A stretch of 64,000 bases of DNA from Buttiauxella gaviniae ATCC 51604. Its GTDB lineage: Bacteria > Pseudomonadota > Gammaproteobacteria > Enterobacterales > Enterobacteriaceae. A program made the translations under genes and the position numbers. The stretch covers positions 62,001 to 126,000 of the forward strand of contig NZ_LXEP01000044.1 of assembly GCF_001654835.1 (NCBI RefSeq), given 5' to 3'. The first letter of the stretch is position 1. Each line of letters starts with the position of its first letter. The notes beneath the pieces are model-generated. The model ran no database searches. It saw only the letters and a program-made list of their open reading frames with translations, and was not told the DNA's origin. This document shows positions 27,434-36,224 of this stretch, one piece after another.

Positions 27434-28336
27434 TTACGTGGGCGATATGATCTGTGCAATCAACTCTCTAACCCAGCGATGACCAGCGTGCCCGTGATTG
27501 CGTTCGTGCCAGACCAGACTCACGTCAAACTGCTCTGCAAGCCATGGTAATTCAGTGACCCTCAATTCTTGCGGCTGCGTTAGTAATAAGCGGCGCGGAA
27601 CCAAAGCCACCAAGTCACTCACCGAGACGATTTGCGGTACGAACATAAAGGTTGCCGCCGACATAACCACATTTCTTTTGTGCCCGAAGGTTGCTAGCGC
27701 GTCATCAACAGGAGTCGTAAAACTGCCTCCGGTGGGTGACACAACCACATGTTCCAGCTCGACAAACTCCTCGATGGTGAGGTTTTCTTTCAGTGCCGGA
27801 TGGTCGCGCCGCCCAATCAACACGTAAATTTCATCAAACAAATGGTACGAACGCAGGTGCGGTTTCGAATCATCCTGTGACGCAATGGCGATATCAACTT
27901 CACCGCTCGCCAACTGTTGTTCAAATTGCGCAGGATTATAGGCACGCACGGCAATACGCACACCTGGAGCCTGTTGCCGCAGAGCCAGTACCAGCGGCAT
28001 CACAATTGCGGCCTGGGTGTAATCGGTGCAGCTAATCGTGACGGTCAGGTTCGCGCGTTCAGGGTGAAAATCTTTGTGCGATTGCAGCGTGTGCCGCAAT
28101 TGTTCGAGGGACTCGCGCACAGGGATAATCAACTCAAGCGCCTTGGCCGTCGGTGTCATTCCTCGCCTGGCAGGAATCAGCAGCGGGTCATCAAACAGAT
28201 CGCGCAGGCGGTTAAGTTGCGCGCTAACCGCAGGCTGGCTGAGATGCAGTCGTACAGCCGCTTTGGTCACATTCTGTTCGGCAAGTAGCGCTTCAAGTGT
28301 GAGCAGTAAGTTCAAATCTATGCGTGTGGTATCCAT
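27434..28336 (-). CDS. LysR-family transcriptional regulator
   Basis: A 300-residue LysR protein. The N-terminal winged helix (LEALLAEQNVTKAAVRLHLS, residues about 12-31, then QPAVSAQLNRLRDLFDDPLL) is followed by a type-2 periplasmic-binding-protein effector domain. The sequence is of the NodD/NahR-like subgroup (DLNLLLTLEALL start, RRGMTPT). It sits upstream of the aldehyde dehydrogenase on the same strand and divergent from the NmrA-like gene. It may control either; the divergent intergenic stretch of about 97 bases is the natural place for its operator. Confidence 0.9.
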   Translation of the reverse strand: MDTTRIDLNLLLTLEALLAEQNVTKAAVRLHLSQPAVSAQLNRLRDLFDDPLLIPARRGMTPTAKALELIIPVRESLEQLRHTLQSHKDFHPERANLTVTISCTDYTQAAIVMPLVLALRQQAPGVRIAVRAYNPAQFEQQLASGEVDIAIASQDDSKPHLRSYHLFDEIYVLIGRRDHPALKENLTIEEFVELEHVVVSPTGGSFTTPVDDALATFGHKRNVVMSAATFMFVPQIVSVSDLVALVPRRLLLTQPQELRVTELPWLAEQFDVSLVWHERNHGHAGHRWVRELIAQIISPT

Positions 28337-28433
28337 CGGGTGGATTCCTTAATATAAATCATTCGATTTCTCTTATCCCTCAGATGTCCTGATAATTCAA
28401 GCCAGACACGTAAGAATGATCAGGAGAAGGGCC

Positions 28434-29399
28434 ATGTCAGTAAAGAACAAACCATTAATCACCGTGGTAGGCGCGTTGAGCAAACAAGGGCGCAGCGTTG
28501 TGCGCACGTTGCTGGAAAGCAAGCGCTATCAGGTGCGTGCATTAACCCGGCGGGTAGATTCACCGCAAGCACAGGAGCTCGCGCATTTAGGGGCTGAGCT
28601 CATTAATGTGCCGCTGGATTTGGGGCACAAAGACGAGTTTATTCAGGCTTTTAAAGGCGCACATGGGGTGTTTATGCTGACGCCCGGCATCACCCCGGAA
28701 GCAATTAACGCGCAGACGCATGAAACCGCATTAGGCAAAGAAATCGCTGATGCGGCAATTGAAGCAGGTGTACAGCACTTGGTTTTCAGCAGTCTGGAAA
28801 ACGTCGGGAAAATTACTGAGGGTAAAAAATGGGTGCCGCACTTTACCGATAAAGGCCAAGTTGAGGAGTACATCCGTACGCTGCCTATTTCCAGCTCATT
28901 TATTATGATGGCGTTTTTCTATACCAATCTGCTTGAGTATTACCAGCCGCGTAAGGCCGACGATACGTTAATTTTCCCCATCTATTTACCGGAAGATTTT
29001 CGTGCGCCTTTTGTCGATCCACTGACTGCAACAGGCCCGGCGGTACTGGAGATTTTTGATAATCATGACAAATACGCAGGCCGTACTTTGCCGGTGATTG
29101 GTGAAATGCTCACGCCTGCTGAGATGGTCGAAACCTTTATCCGTGTCACGGGAAAAAAGGCGGTGTATAGCTCGGCTGTGACGCGTGAGGAACTGCTAAA
29201 CCATTTCCCGGCATTTGCACAAATGGGCGGGTTGGTAGAAGAGGTTATTGGAATGGCAGAATACGCCGTTGAACAGGGTTATTACCGCCCGGACCGCGAT
29301 CTCTTGTGGAGCAGGCAGACTAACCCACACGCGTTGACGTGGGAGCAATTCCTAAAAACTACCGGCTGGCAGGGTGATGGGTGCTCTTTCAATAGCTGA
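28434..29399 (+). CDS. NmrA-like NAD(P)-binding protein
   Basis: A Rossmann-fold protein of 321 residues of the NmrA/atypical SDR group. The N-terminal TVVGALSKQGRSVVR is the dinucleotide loop (here GxxxxxG-like), and ALTRR follows strand 2 as in NADP-binding members. The catalytic YxxxK of classical SDRs is absent, as expected for the group, which includes redox sensors and quinone reductase-like enzymes. ATG 28434 follows AGGAGAAGG, so the longer start (28416) is rejected. Its 3' end overlaps the convergent LysR gene by 11 bases. Confidence 0.85.
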   Translation: MSVKNKPLITVVGALSKQGRSVVRTLLESKRYQVRALTRRVDSPQAQELAHLGAELINVPLDLGHKDEFIQAFKGAHGVFMLTPGITPEAINAQTHETALGKEIADAAIEAGVQHLVFSSLENVGKITEGKKWVPHFTDKGQVEEYIRTLPISSSFIMMAFFYTNLLEYYQPRKADDTLIFPIYLPEDFRAPFVDPLTATGPAVLEIFDNHDKYAGRTLPVIGEMLTPAEMVETFIRVTGKKAVYSSAVTREELLNHFPAFAQMGGLVEEVIGMAEYAVEQGYYRPDRDLLWSRQTNPHALTWEQFLKTTGWQGDGCSFNS

Positions 29400-30276
29400 G
29401 CGTAGATAACGCCTCTTCCATTAACTGTGCGAGGCGAGTTTGTACACTGTTATCGACGCCTGATATTTTCAGCTGTTTAAGCGTGATACCCAGCGATCCT
29501 GGTGAAGGCAGAAGATGAGATGTCTTATGTAGATTGCTGGGCATACCAATGTGGGTCCGTACCGTCAACCCAAGTCCGGCCTGAACTGCCGCCCAAATAC
29601 CACTGAGGCTATGGCTGACAAATATAACCCGCCAGGCAATACCCGCCAGGTCAAGACATTCGGTTGCTCTTGAACGCATCAGACATGGGTTTTCAAACAT
29701 CACTAGCGGCAAGGGTTCACCACTTGCCAGCAGTGCGGAAATGTCTAAGTCCGGATGATGGATCCATTCCAGTTTGCACTGCCCAAGAAGCTTGCCCTGG
29801 CTGGATGCTGTTGCAGGCTGCCACATCAGCGCCATATCGAGTTGGCTGTTATCAAGTGCAGTCTGTAGGGCTTGGTTGCGGTCGACTTTTGCCACAATCC
29901 TGACACCGGGATGATGGCGTTTGAACTGGCCAAGTATTCCTGGCATCAGTGATTCACCAAAATCTTCCTGCATCCCAATGCGAATTTCACCCTTCAGCAA
30001 TTCATCTTTCAGGGCGCGCAGAGTTTCATCGTTAAGCTCCAGAATTCGCCGCGCGTAGCCCATCAACATTTCGCCATGACGGGTGAGTTCAAGGTGCCGT
30101 CCTTTTTTTACCACCAGAGCGACATCACACTGTCGTTCCAGTTTTTTCAATTGCGCGCTAACTGCCGAAGTTGAACGGGACAAGCGAGTCGCCGCCTGAG
30201 CAAAACTGCCGGACTCAATGCCGGTAACAAAACTTCGTAGTGCATCCAGATCGAGAGTCGGGGCCAGTTTGTTCAT
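29389..30276 (-). CDS. LysR-family transcriptional regulator
   Basis: A 295-residue LysR protein. The winged helix lies at residues about 8-65 (LDALRSFVTGIESGSFAQAA, then RLSRSTSAVSAQLKKLE), with an effector-binding domain after it. It is divergent from the short carboxymuconolactone-decarboxylase-like/tautomerase operon, separated by about 100 bases, so it probably regulates that pair. It ends 11 bases inside the convergent NmrA-like gene. Confidence 0.9.
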   Translation of the reverse strand: MNKLAPTLDLDALRSFVTGIESGSFAQAATRLSRSTSAVSAQLKKLERQCDVALVVKKGRHLELTRHGEMLMGYARRILELNDETLRALKDELLKGEIRIGMQEDFGESLMPGILGQFKRHHPGVRIVAKVDRNQALQTALDNSQLDMALMWQPATASSQGKLLGQCKLEWIHHPDLDISALLASGEPLPLVMFENPCLMRSRATECLDLAGIAWRVIFVSHSLSGIWAAVQAGLGLTVRTHIGMPSNLHKTSHLLPSPGSLGITLKQLKISGVDNSVQTRLAQLMEEALSTLSY

Positions 30277-30376
30277 TATTGCCCTTAAAATCGGGATGGT
30301 TAGTTTTGAATTATGCGATTTTGTGGACGTAACTATTGCGCCATGATGAGTTCACTGTCAATCAGGAGCGAACTAC

Positions 30377-30685
30377 ATGAGCAAAACACTCGATAAAAAT
30401 ACGCTTTCCCGCCTCTCCCCGAAGCTTGCTGAGCTGAGCAATAACGTGCTTTTTGATGATATATGGACGCGCGAACAACTGTCGCCACGCGATCGCAGCT
30501 TAATCACGGTGGCAACTCTGGTCGCTCTTGGGCGCATGCAACAATTGCCATGGCATCTGAACTTTGCCCGGCAAAATGGTTTGAGCAATGAGGAACTGAC
30601 GGAAGTTTTCACCCATCTGGCATTTTACGCAGGTTGGCCTGCTGCGGTCTCCGCGCTAAGTTGTATGGATGAGGAGACTCTCTAA
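30377..30685 (+). CDS. Carboxymuconolactone decarboxylase-like protein
   Basis: A 102-residue all-helical protein of the CMD/AhpD-like superfamily. LSPRDRSLITVATLVALGR and LSNEELTEVFTHLAFYAGWP are the family's two conserved helical blocks. It lacks the CxxC pair of AhpD peroxidase helpers, so it belongs to the decarboxylase-like class, many of whose small members have unknown reactions. It has a good ribosome site (AGGAGCG), and its stop overlaps the start of the tautomerase by one base (TAATG), indicating coupled translation. Confidence 0.87.
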   Translation: MSKTLDKNTLSRLSPKLAELSNNVLFDDIWTREQLSPRDRSLITVATLVALGRMQQLPWHLNFARQNGLSNEELTEVFTHLAFYAGWPAAVSALSCMDEETL

Positions 30686-31068
30686 TGCCTTTTACCCGAA
30701 TCACCCTTGGTGAACATTATGATGATGAACAGCTGGCAAATATTTCTGAGATTTTGCATCAGAGCCTGACTGGGCAATTTGCGGTACCGCTAAAAGATAA
30801 ATTTCAGGTTTTCGAGCGATTGCCCATCAGCCAGCGCGTATTTGACCGTGAATATCTGAGCGGTAAACGCAGTGATAACTTTATTTTGTTCCAGATAACT
30901 GCCGGGAAAGCACGTACTAGCGAACAAAAGCAGAGCTTTTACCACCAACTTAGCGAGCGTTTGCATCAGGAATTAGCTATCCATCCTGATGATGTGATGG
31001 TAGTTATTCAATTTAATCAGACTGATGACTGGAGTTTTAGCAACGGTCAGATGTATTGCCCGCTATGA
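30685..31068 (+). CDS. Tautomerase-family protein
   Basis: A 127-residue protein with the N-terminal proline (MPFTRITL) that acts as catalytic base in 4-oxalocrotonate tautomerase/MIF relatives. It is as long as the fused two-repeat members (cis-CaaD-like or MSAD-like) rather than the 62-residue single-repeat enzymes. It is translationally coupled to the CMD-like gene and probably controlled by the divergent LysR regulator. Such pairs occur in small detoxification or aromatic-acid pathways; the substrate is unknown. Confidence 0.83.
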   Translation: MPFTRITLGEHYDDEQLANISEILHQSLTGQFAVPLKDKFQVFERLPISQRVFDREYLSGKRSDNFILFQITAGKARTSEQKQSFYHQLSERLHQELAIHPDDVMVVIQFNQTDDWSFSNGQMYCPL

Positions 31069-31077
31069 TGGTTCTGT

Positions 31078-31108
31078 CGGGTGGATAAGCGCAAAAATTA
31101 TCCACCCG
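31078..31108. terminator. Hairpin between the tautomerase gene and srfC
   Basis: A perfect 11-bp stem, CGGGTGGATAA (31078-31088) with TTATCCACCCG (31098-31108), lies between convergent genes. It is part of the GGTGGAT...ATCCACC palindrome family and is placed as a bidirectional terminator. Confidence 0.6.
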
Positions 31109-31116
31109 TTGCAGGG

Positions 31117-33252
31117 TTACAAATTCAACAACGCTTTCAGTTTCGCTTTCTGAGCATCGCTCACATCCAGCGGATGGCGATAGCCGATGTTTTCCACCGC
31201 GCGGGTATATAGCGCCACCAACCAGTCATAGACATAAAGCGTGTTGCCGCGCGCGGGTTGCTCGCCCAAGCGCACCAGGCGGTTGCTGGCTGTCGCCTGT
31301 TTTTGTGGTGCAAACACAGGTGAGCCTTTATTCACCCGACTTGCCGGGCGCAAAGCTGGATCAACATGGGCATAACCCAACCAGCTAACAAAATCACCTA
31401 ATACAGCTGTCACACAGGTGATTTCCTGCGCCATGCTGCCATCACCGTGGCGCAATGCCGACTCTAGCTGTTCAGGTAATTTCAGGCGATAACTGGCGAC
31501 AATCAACAACTGGCAAAGTGCCTGGAGTTGGGTGTTATCCAGCCCGGAAAGATGAGCAACCTCGCGGTGAGTTGCCAACTGACGCAAATGATTAATCCAC
31601 AACAGATGTACTACGTTGGCAAAACTGTTGGGGCTGCGCGTTTGCGTTTCACTGCTGTCTACTTCTGCAAACAGATCGATATCCAGATGGAAACCCGCCG
31701 GCTGGTGGCTACGTAATTGCTGATGACTTACCCAACGTTGCTGTAAGACATGGCGCTCCGGCAGCAGGCTTGCCAGCAGTTCACCATAAAGGGCCGCGTG
31801 GGATTGCAGCGCGCGCACCAGACCTTCAGCCTGAGAACGTGCGTGTTCCGGTGTAAGGTTTTCGTCTTCAATCATATGGGTGAATAGGGCGCTGACTTCC
31901 GCATTCAGCGCGGCCTGCAACATCTCAATACGCAGTGTCCGCTGTGCCGGAACCAGCGCATCGGCAAGCCACTCCAGCAAACGGTGCATATTACGGCTAT
32001 CCAGTGCTTGCAAAGTCCCCCAACGTTTACCTGGCAGACCTATAACACGTTGCACGCCTTCATCAAGGTTAGCGCCGCTAAAACGGGCATCGCGCGGAGT
32101 AATCGCCCAAATCAGACCTGGTGTTGTGGCATTACTGGCCTGGGTTTTATCGACCCAACGCGCCAGCATTTTACCTGCTGCATTTACTCCCCGACGCTCG
32201 GCTGCCGCATTGCATACCACTAATTTATCGGGCTGTAGATATTGTGCGTAATCATCAAGCTGCGCGAGGGGAATATCGACCACTTCAACCTGCGCCAGTC
32301 GTGGCTGGTAGTTAAGCGAAAGCGTAATTTCAGCGCTCAACTGCTGTAAATCATGCTGAGCCAGGCTGGTATGTGTCCCGGCTTGTTGATTGACCAGAGG
32401 GCAAACCAGAACATCCGCGTTCATTTCTGGTTCGTCAGGCGTGGTGGGGATCAAAAAGCCTTCTACCGGAATCAGGAAGGTATCCACCAACAGACTGGCG
32501 GGAGCTAAAACCTGATGGGCGTAACCTAAATGATTCAACGTCTGCGCAAGATGCTGCCATTGAGCGGTAATAGTGGCGTTATCTCCCCAGAGTGGTGCCA
32601 GCAATGTGGCTTGATCGGCGCAGCTTAGCCACGGCAGAAGATCGGCCATTTGCTGCCACAACGTATTATCCAGATGATGTTGGCGGCGAACCACTTGCTG
32701 GTAAGTTTGTGCAATATCAGAGAATTGCAGCGGTGTCAGCCCAGGCATCGGTTGTGCCTGGCGGCGAGACTGTAACTCTTTGAGCTTTAATGCGATCACC
32801 TCAGGCTGCGCAAAACGGGTAGCACTATTGGCGTGATACTGGCGAATCATACGCTGAGCAAGCGTACTTGTACTGCACAGCGTGATGAGCAACGGGTAAT
32901 GTTCCGCAACCGGCAGTTCGCGGCGAGTAAAACGCACGGCAATACCGGGCGCATGCCCCGGGTTAATGTGCGTCAGATAATCCAGCACTTTTCCGCCGAG
33001 CATAATCTCGATACGTTCATGATTATCGCCCAGTAGCGTGGTCAGTAGGTGATGCTTGCCCGCGACAGAGTGGCCATATAAGCCAATTGTTAGCGGTTGC
33101 TCCGCCTGTAAGTCAAGCTGATGCTGACGCTGGTGGAGTGTGGCCAGTTTATGCAGCAGGCCATTGGCTTCATTTTCCACCAGGGGAACAGTCTGGCGAG
33201 TCTGTTGTACCCAGTCCACTAAAGGGTGCAGCGTTGAGGTTATTTGATTCAT
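31117..33252 (-). CDS. srfC: SrfC family protein (P-loop-like)
   Basis: A 711-residue protein matching the 'virulence factor SrfC' family named from Salmonella genes regulated by SsrB. Near residue 57 it carries GLYGHSVAGKHHLL, a P-loop-like GxxxxGK in which the usual Ser/Thr after lysine is His. Dynamin/GTPase-like proteins have this motif at the same N-terminal position after a helical lead-in. The rest is mostly helical with no signal peptide or clear membrane segment. It overlaps the end of srfB by four bases (ATGA), so the two are translationally coupled. Biochemical function is not established. Confidence 0.85.
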   Translation of the reverse strand: MNQITSTLHPLVDWVQQTRQTVPLVENEANGLLHKLATLHQRQHQLDLQAEQPLTIGLYGHSVAGKHHLLTTLLGDNHERIEIMLGGKVLDYLTHINPGHAPGIAVRFTRRELPVAEHYPLLITLCSTSTLAQRMIRQYHANSATRFAQPEVIALKLKELQSRRQAQPMPGLTPLQFSDIAQTYQQVVRRQHHLDNTLWQQMADLLPWLSCADQATLLAPLWGDNATITAQWQHLAQTLNHLGYAHQVLAPASLLVDTFLIPVEGFLIPTTPDEPEMNADVLVCPLVNQQAGTHTSLAQHDLQQLSAEITLSLNYQPRLAQVEVVDIPLAQLDDYAQYLQPDKLVVCNAAAERRGVNAAGKMLARWVDKTQASNATTPGLIWAITPRDARFSGANLDEGVQRVIGLPGKRWGTLQALDSRNMHRLLEWLADALVPAQRTLRIEMLQAALNAEVSALFTHMIEDENLTPEHARSQAEGLVRALQSHAALYGELLASLLPERHVLQQRWVSHQQLRSHQPAGFHLDIDLFAEVDSSETQTRSPNSFANVVHLLWINHLRQLATHREVAHLSGLDNTQLQALCQLLIVASYRLKLPEQLESALRHGDGSMAQEITCVTAVLGDFVSWLGYAHVDPALRPASRVNKGSPVFAPQKQATASNRLVRLGEQPARGNTLYVYDWLVALYTRAVENIGYRHPLDVSDAQKAKLKALLNL

Positions 33253-36221
33253 TTTTGATACACGCTCCCGCTGTCAATCCAGTAATGGCTGGCTCCGCTG
33301 TAGCTTCCAGCCAGTGTATTCAATTTAAAACTGAGCTGGTTAAGTGGCACTTTGCTGCCATCCTGCAACCAGGCTTCCGCCAGCACAAAAGCATCGGCTT
33401 CGCGAGTTTGTTGCAGGCGTACATTTAGCACACCTTCACCGGCTATCTCTTTTGCCAACTGTGGTGAGTTAATCGCCAGTGTATACAGCGGCGTGGCAGG
33501 CCAGCGGGCATCATCAAGCTGGCGGAAACCGAGACAAGCATTGCCGCGCAGTGGGAAATGCAGACGGGTATCAAGCGTTGATTTCGGATCGTCGAGATCG
33601 ATATCGCGATACCAGACGTTTTTCTCAACTAATGTGTTGTTGCCATCGAGCATGCCCAGATAGCGCACAGTGGAGTAAGCCTGAATGTCAGAGGCTTTGA
33701 AGTTAAAGCCCGGCAGGCGCAAGTCCATCGCCAGGCTGCACAGCATGGCACCAACAGCGGCGGTAGATTTCGGGTTGCCAATACGGCCTTGCTGGCTAAA
33801 TGGATACCATTCATGAGTCTGATAATTATCCAACCAGACGATGCGGTTCACTGGTACCGGTTGTTGGTAGCGCAATAATGCCTGCACGCCTGGTAAGCAG
33901 GCCGGGCGTCCGGTCATCAACAGCACATCGCAGCAATAGTGGCTTATCACTTCACACAGCGCCTGAAGCGGGGCGCTCAGAGTGAACTGCCCTGCAAGTA
34001 ACGCCTCTTGTAGTGATGCCAGTTCAACCTGTAATGGCACGCTGAACAGATCAAACGCCGGTGCATCAGCAGGCAGTGCGTGCTGCACAGCCTGTTGAAC
34101 ATAATTAATCACGTTATCTGTTGGGCGTTGGGCCAACAGTTCGCCAAATGTCGCTTCGAGTGTTGCGTGGTGATCGTCGGGATCGCTATTTTCCCAGTAA
34201 GACAGCACTGCATGCCCAAGAGGGATAAACAGTTGCAGCGCGGTTTGCTGGCGCAGCGTACCTCGCGTGTCCATGCGCCCGGACTCACCAAACAACGTGG
34301 TCATCAGGCCGGTGGTATCAACCACACCTGCCTGATGAATTTGAGCCTGTAATGCAGGGAGCACACAGCGCTGGATAACATCCAGCAAAATGTCATCACC
34401 CGCGACTTTAAAGCCTTCGCGGAACAGTAGACGCGGAGCAATTTTCACATTGCTACCGACACCATCATCAAGATGATACTGGGTGATAGCCATATCGGTT
34501 GTGCCACCACCGATATCAATGGATGCGACGCGCAGCGTTTTACCCGGTAGTTCATCAGCGGTTAACTCGCGGTCAGGGCGAGCGAGGCTTTTAAAGAAGT
34601 TGCCCGTTTGCCCGGCATAGTTGACCAGAGCTTCGTTATACAGCCAAACCAGTTGCCCGCAGGTGGCTTCGTCCCATTCCATCTGCACATCTGGGACCGG
34701 GACGACACTTTTCTGGAAATCACGCTCGCTGGTGAAACCATCGTCTGTCGGGTGCCATTCCATTGCTTTCCACACCAGACCTACCGCTTCCTGCATCCGC
34801 TGGCGGAAGATCTCACGCTCCTGTTTTGGCATCGCCGAAGGCAGTGTCAGGATCAGATGGCGTAGCTGACGTGGCGCATTAAGGTGCCCCATGCTCTGGC
34901 GTGAGCCGACACTGTTAATCTGCATCAGCGCCTGCGCCAACAATTCACACAGCATCAGCGTCATTAACGAACTGCGGCTGTACTGTGGCGAAAACACCGG
35001 CAGCCGGTCTTCCAGCGGTAATGAATAGAGCGGTTGCCCGTCGTCATTCATCAGGTTCATCAGGGGATATGCGGTTGCCAGCGGTTCACGCTGAGTTTTC
35101 ACACCCATCTGGCTAAAACGCCAATCCTGGTTGGCCGGAGTTTCATCCCATAGATAACGGCGCGGGCTGGATATGCCACTTGCGCCATCGGTCCCCAAAC
35201 GGGCAGAAGCCATGCTGCGAGCTTCATCGCCAACGCGGGCAATCGACGGCCAGACAAACGCATCGTCACGGCCACTTTCCACCGAGAAATGCTGTTTGCC
35301 GAATTTGGCTTCTGAGAATTCGAGGCGGCTGGTAAACATCGCTTCGTTGATGGTTTGCGGTTCGCTGAGCGAGCGAATTTCCAGCTCGGCAGTCTGGCGC
35401 AGGCCGTCATTGGCTTCGCCGTGGTCTTCAATTAATACGCCGCAAGTGTGGGTATTGCCGACATCCAGCACCAGATCAACAGGGATCGCCGGGGCTTGCA
35501 GCGTTGCGGTGACAATTTTCACTTCTGGCACCGAAAGCTGTGCGCCGAGCATCTCGATAATATTGAGATAGTGCGCCTGGTACTCGAAGGTTTTCAGCGC
35601 GTTGCTGATCTCACGTTCTGTTCTGGATTCGTGGCGAGTGGCGAATTGTGTGAACACTTCACGCAGCCAGCCATCAACCCAGGTTTGATCGATAAAGTCG
35701 TTAATCTCTTCGTTGTGCCACGCAAGGGCAAAACGGGCTCCGTTACGGACATCATTTTGCGTGGGGGCCAAATGGGCCGCAGGGTTATCATCAGCCAGGA
35801 TTTTTGTATCCAGTGCGATGGTAATGCGTACCGTGTTTCCAGCCGAATCAGGTGTTTCAAGGCAACGAATCTGCACTCGAGCCCAGTTATCCGGGCCGCC
35901 CACAAAAGTTCGTGGCGGGTTAAAACGCAGGAATGGCAGCGGCAGCCAGGTTTTATCCAGCAGTTTCAGAGAATGGCCAAGGGTGATGGTGCTTTCCGGT
36001 TTCACTACCTCTGGAGCAGAACCCTGCGTGCCTGGCAGAGTAAATTTGCCCGGTATCACATCGTAATCAAGGCGCAAAAGCGGGCCGTTCGCCGTTTTAC
36101 GCACAAAGCGCCCGGTATGCGGAGCATTAGGCTGAGGAGCAAGGCCGAAATCCAGAAACTGAATGCCGCTGTCTTTAATGAGCGTCACGCTCGACTTATA
36201 GGGATACAGAGTGGCAAACAT
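33249..36221 (-). CDS. srfB: SrfB family protein (Hsp70/actin-fold ATPase)
   Basis: A 990-residue protein of the SrfB family. It contains the three hallmarks of the Hsp70/actin ATPase fold: phosphate-1 LVLDVGNTHTCGVLIEDHG near residue 258, phosphate-2 SIDIGGGTTDMAITQY near 570, and the adenosine-type LLMTGRPACLPGVQALL near 765. The N-terminal 240 residues look like a separate beta-rich domain. It lies between srfA and srfC with a 3-base gap to srfA and a 4-base overlap with srfC. A chaperone-like or polymerising ATPase working with the SrfC P-loop protein is an inference; no mechanism is known to me. Confidence 0.88.
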   Translation of the reverse strand: MFATLYPYKSSVTLIKDSGIQFLDFGLAPQPNAPHTGRFVRKTANGPLLRLDYDVIPGKFTLPGTQGSAPEVVKPESTITLGHSLKLLDKTWLPLPFLRFNPPRTFVGGPDNWARVQIRCLETPDSAGNTVRITIALDTKILADDNPAAHLAPTQNDVRNGARFALAWHNEEINDFIDQTWVDGWLREVFTQFATRHESRTEREISNALKTFEYQAHYLNIIEMLGAQLSVPEVKIVTATLQAPAIPVDLVLDVGNTHTCGVLIEDHGEANDGLRQTAELEIRSLSEPQTINEAMFTSRLEFSEAKFGKQHFSVESGRDDAFVWPSIARVGDEARSMASARLGTDGASGISSPRRYLWDETPANQDWRFSQMGVKTQREPLATAYPLMNLMNDDGQPLYSLPLEDRLPVFSPQYSRSSLMTLMLCELLAQALMQINSVGSRQSMGHLNAPRQLRHLILTLPSAMPKQEREIFRQRMQEAVGLVWKAMEWHPTDDGFTSERDFQKSVVPVPDVQMEWDEATCGQLVWLYNEALVNYAGQTGNFFKSLARPDRELTADELPGKTLRVASIDIGGGTTDMAITQYHLDDGVGSNVKIAPRLLFREGFKVAGDDILLDVIQRCVLPALQAQIHQAGVVDTTGLMTTLFGESGRMDTRGTLRQQTALQLFIPLGHAVLSYWENSDPDDHHATLEATFGELLAQRPTDNVINYVQQAVQHALPADAPAFDLFSVPLQVELASLQEALLAGQFTLSAPLQALCEVISHYCCDVLLMTGRPACLPGVQALLRYQQPVPVNRIVWLDNYQTHEWYPFSQQGRIGNPKSTAAVGAMLCSLAMDLRLPGFNFKASDIQAYSTVRYLGMLDGNNTLVEKNVWYRDIDLDDPKSTLDTRLHFPLRGNACLGFRQLDDARWPATPLYTLAINSPQLAKEIAGEGVLNVRLQQTREADAFVLAEAWLQDGSKVPLNQLSFKLNTLAGSYSGASHYWIDSGSVYQK

Positions 36222-36224
36222 TGA

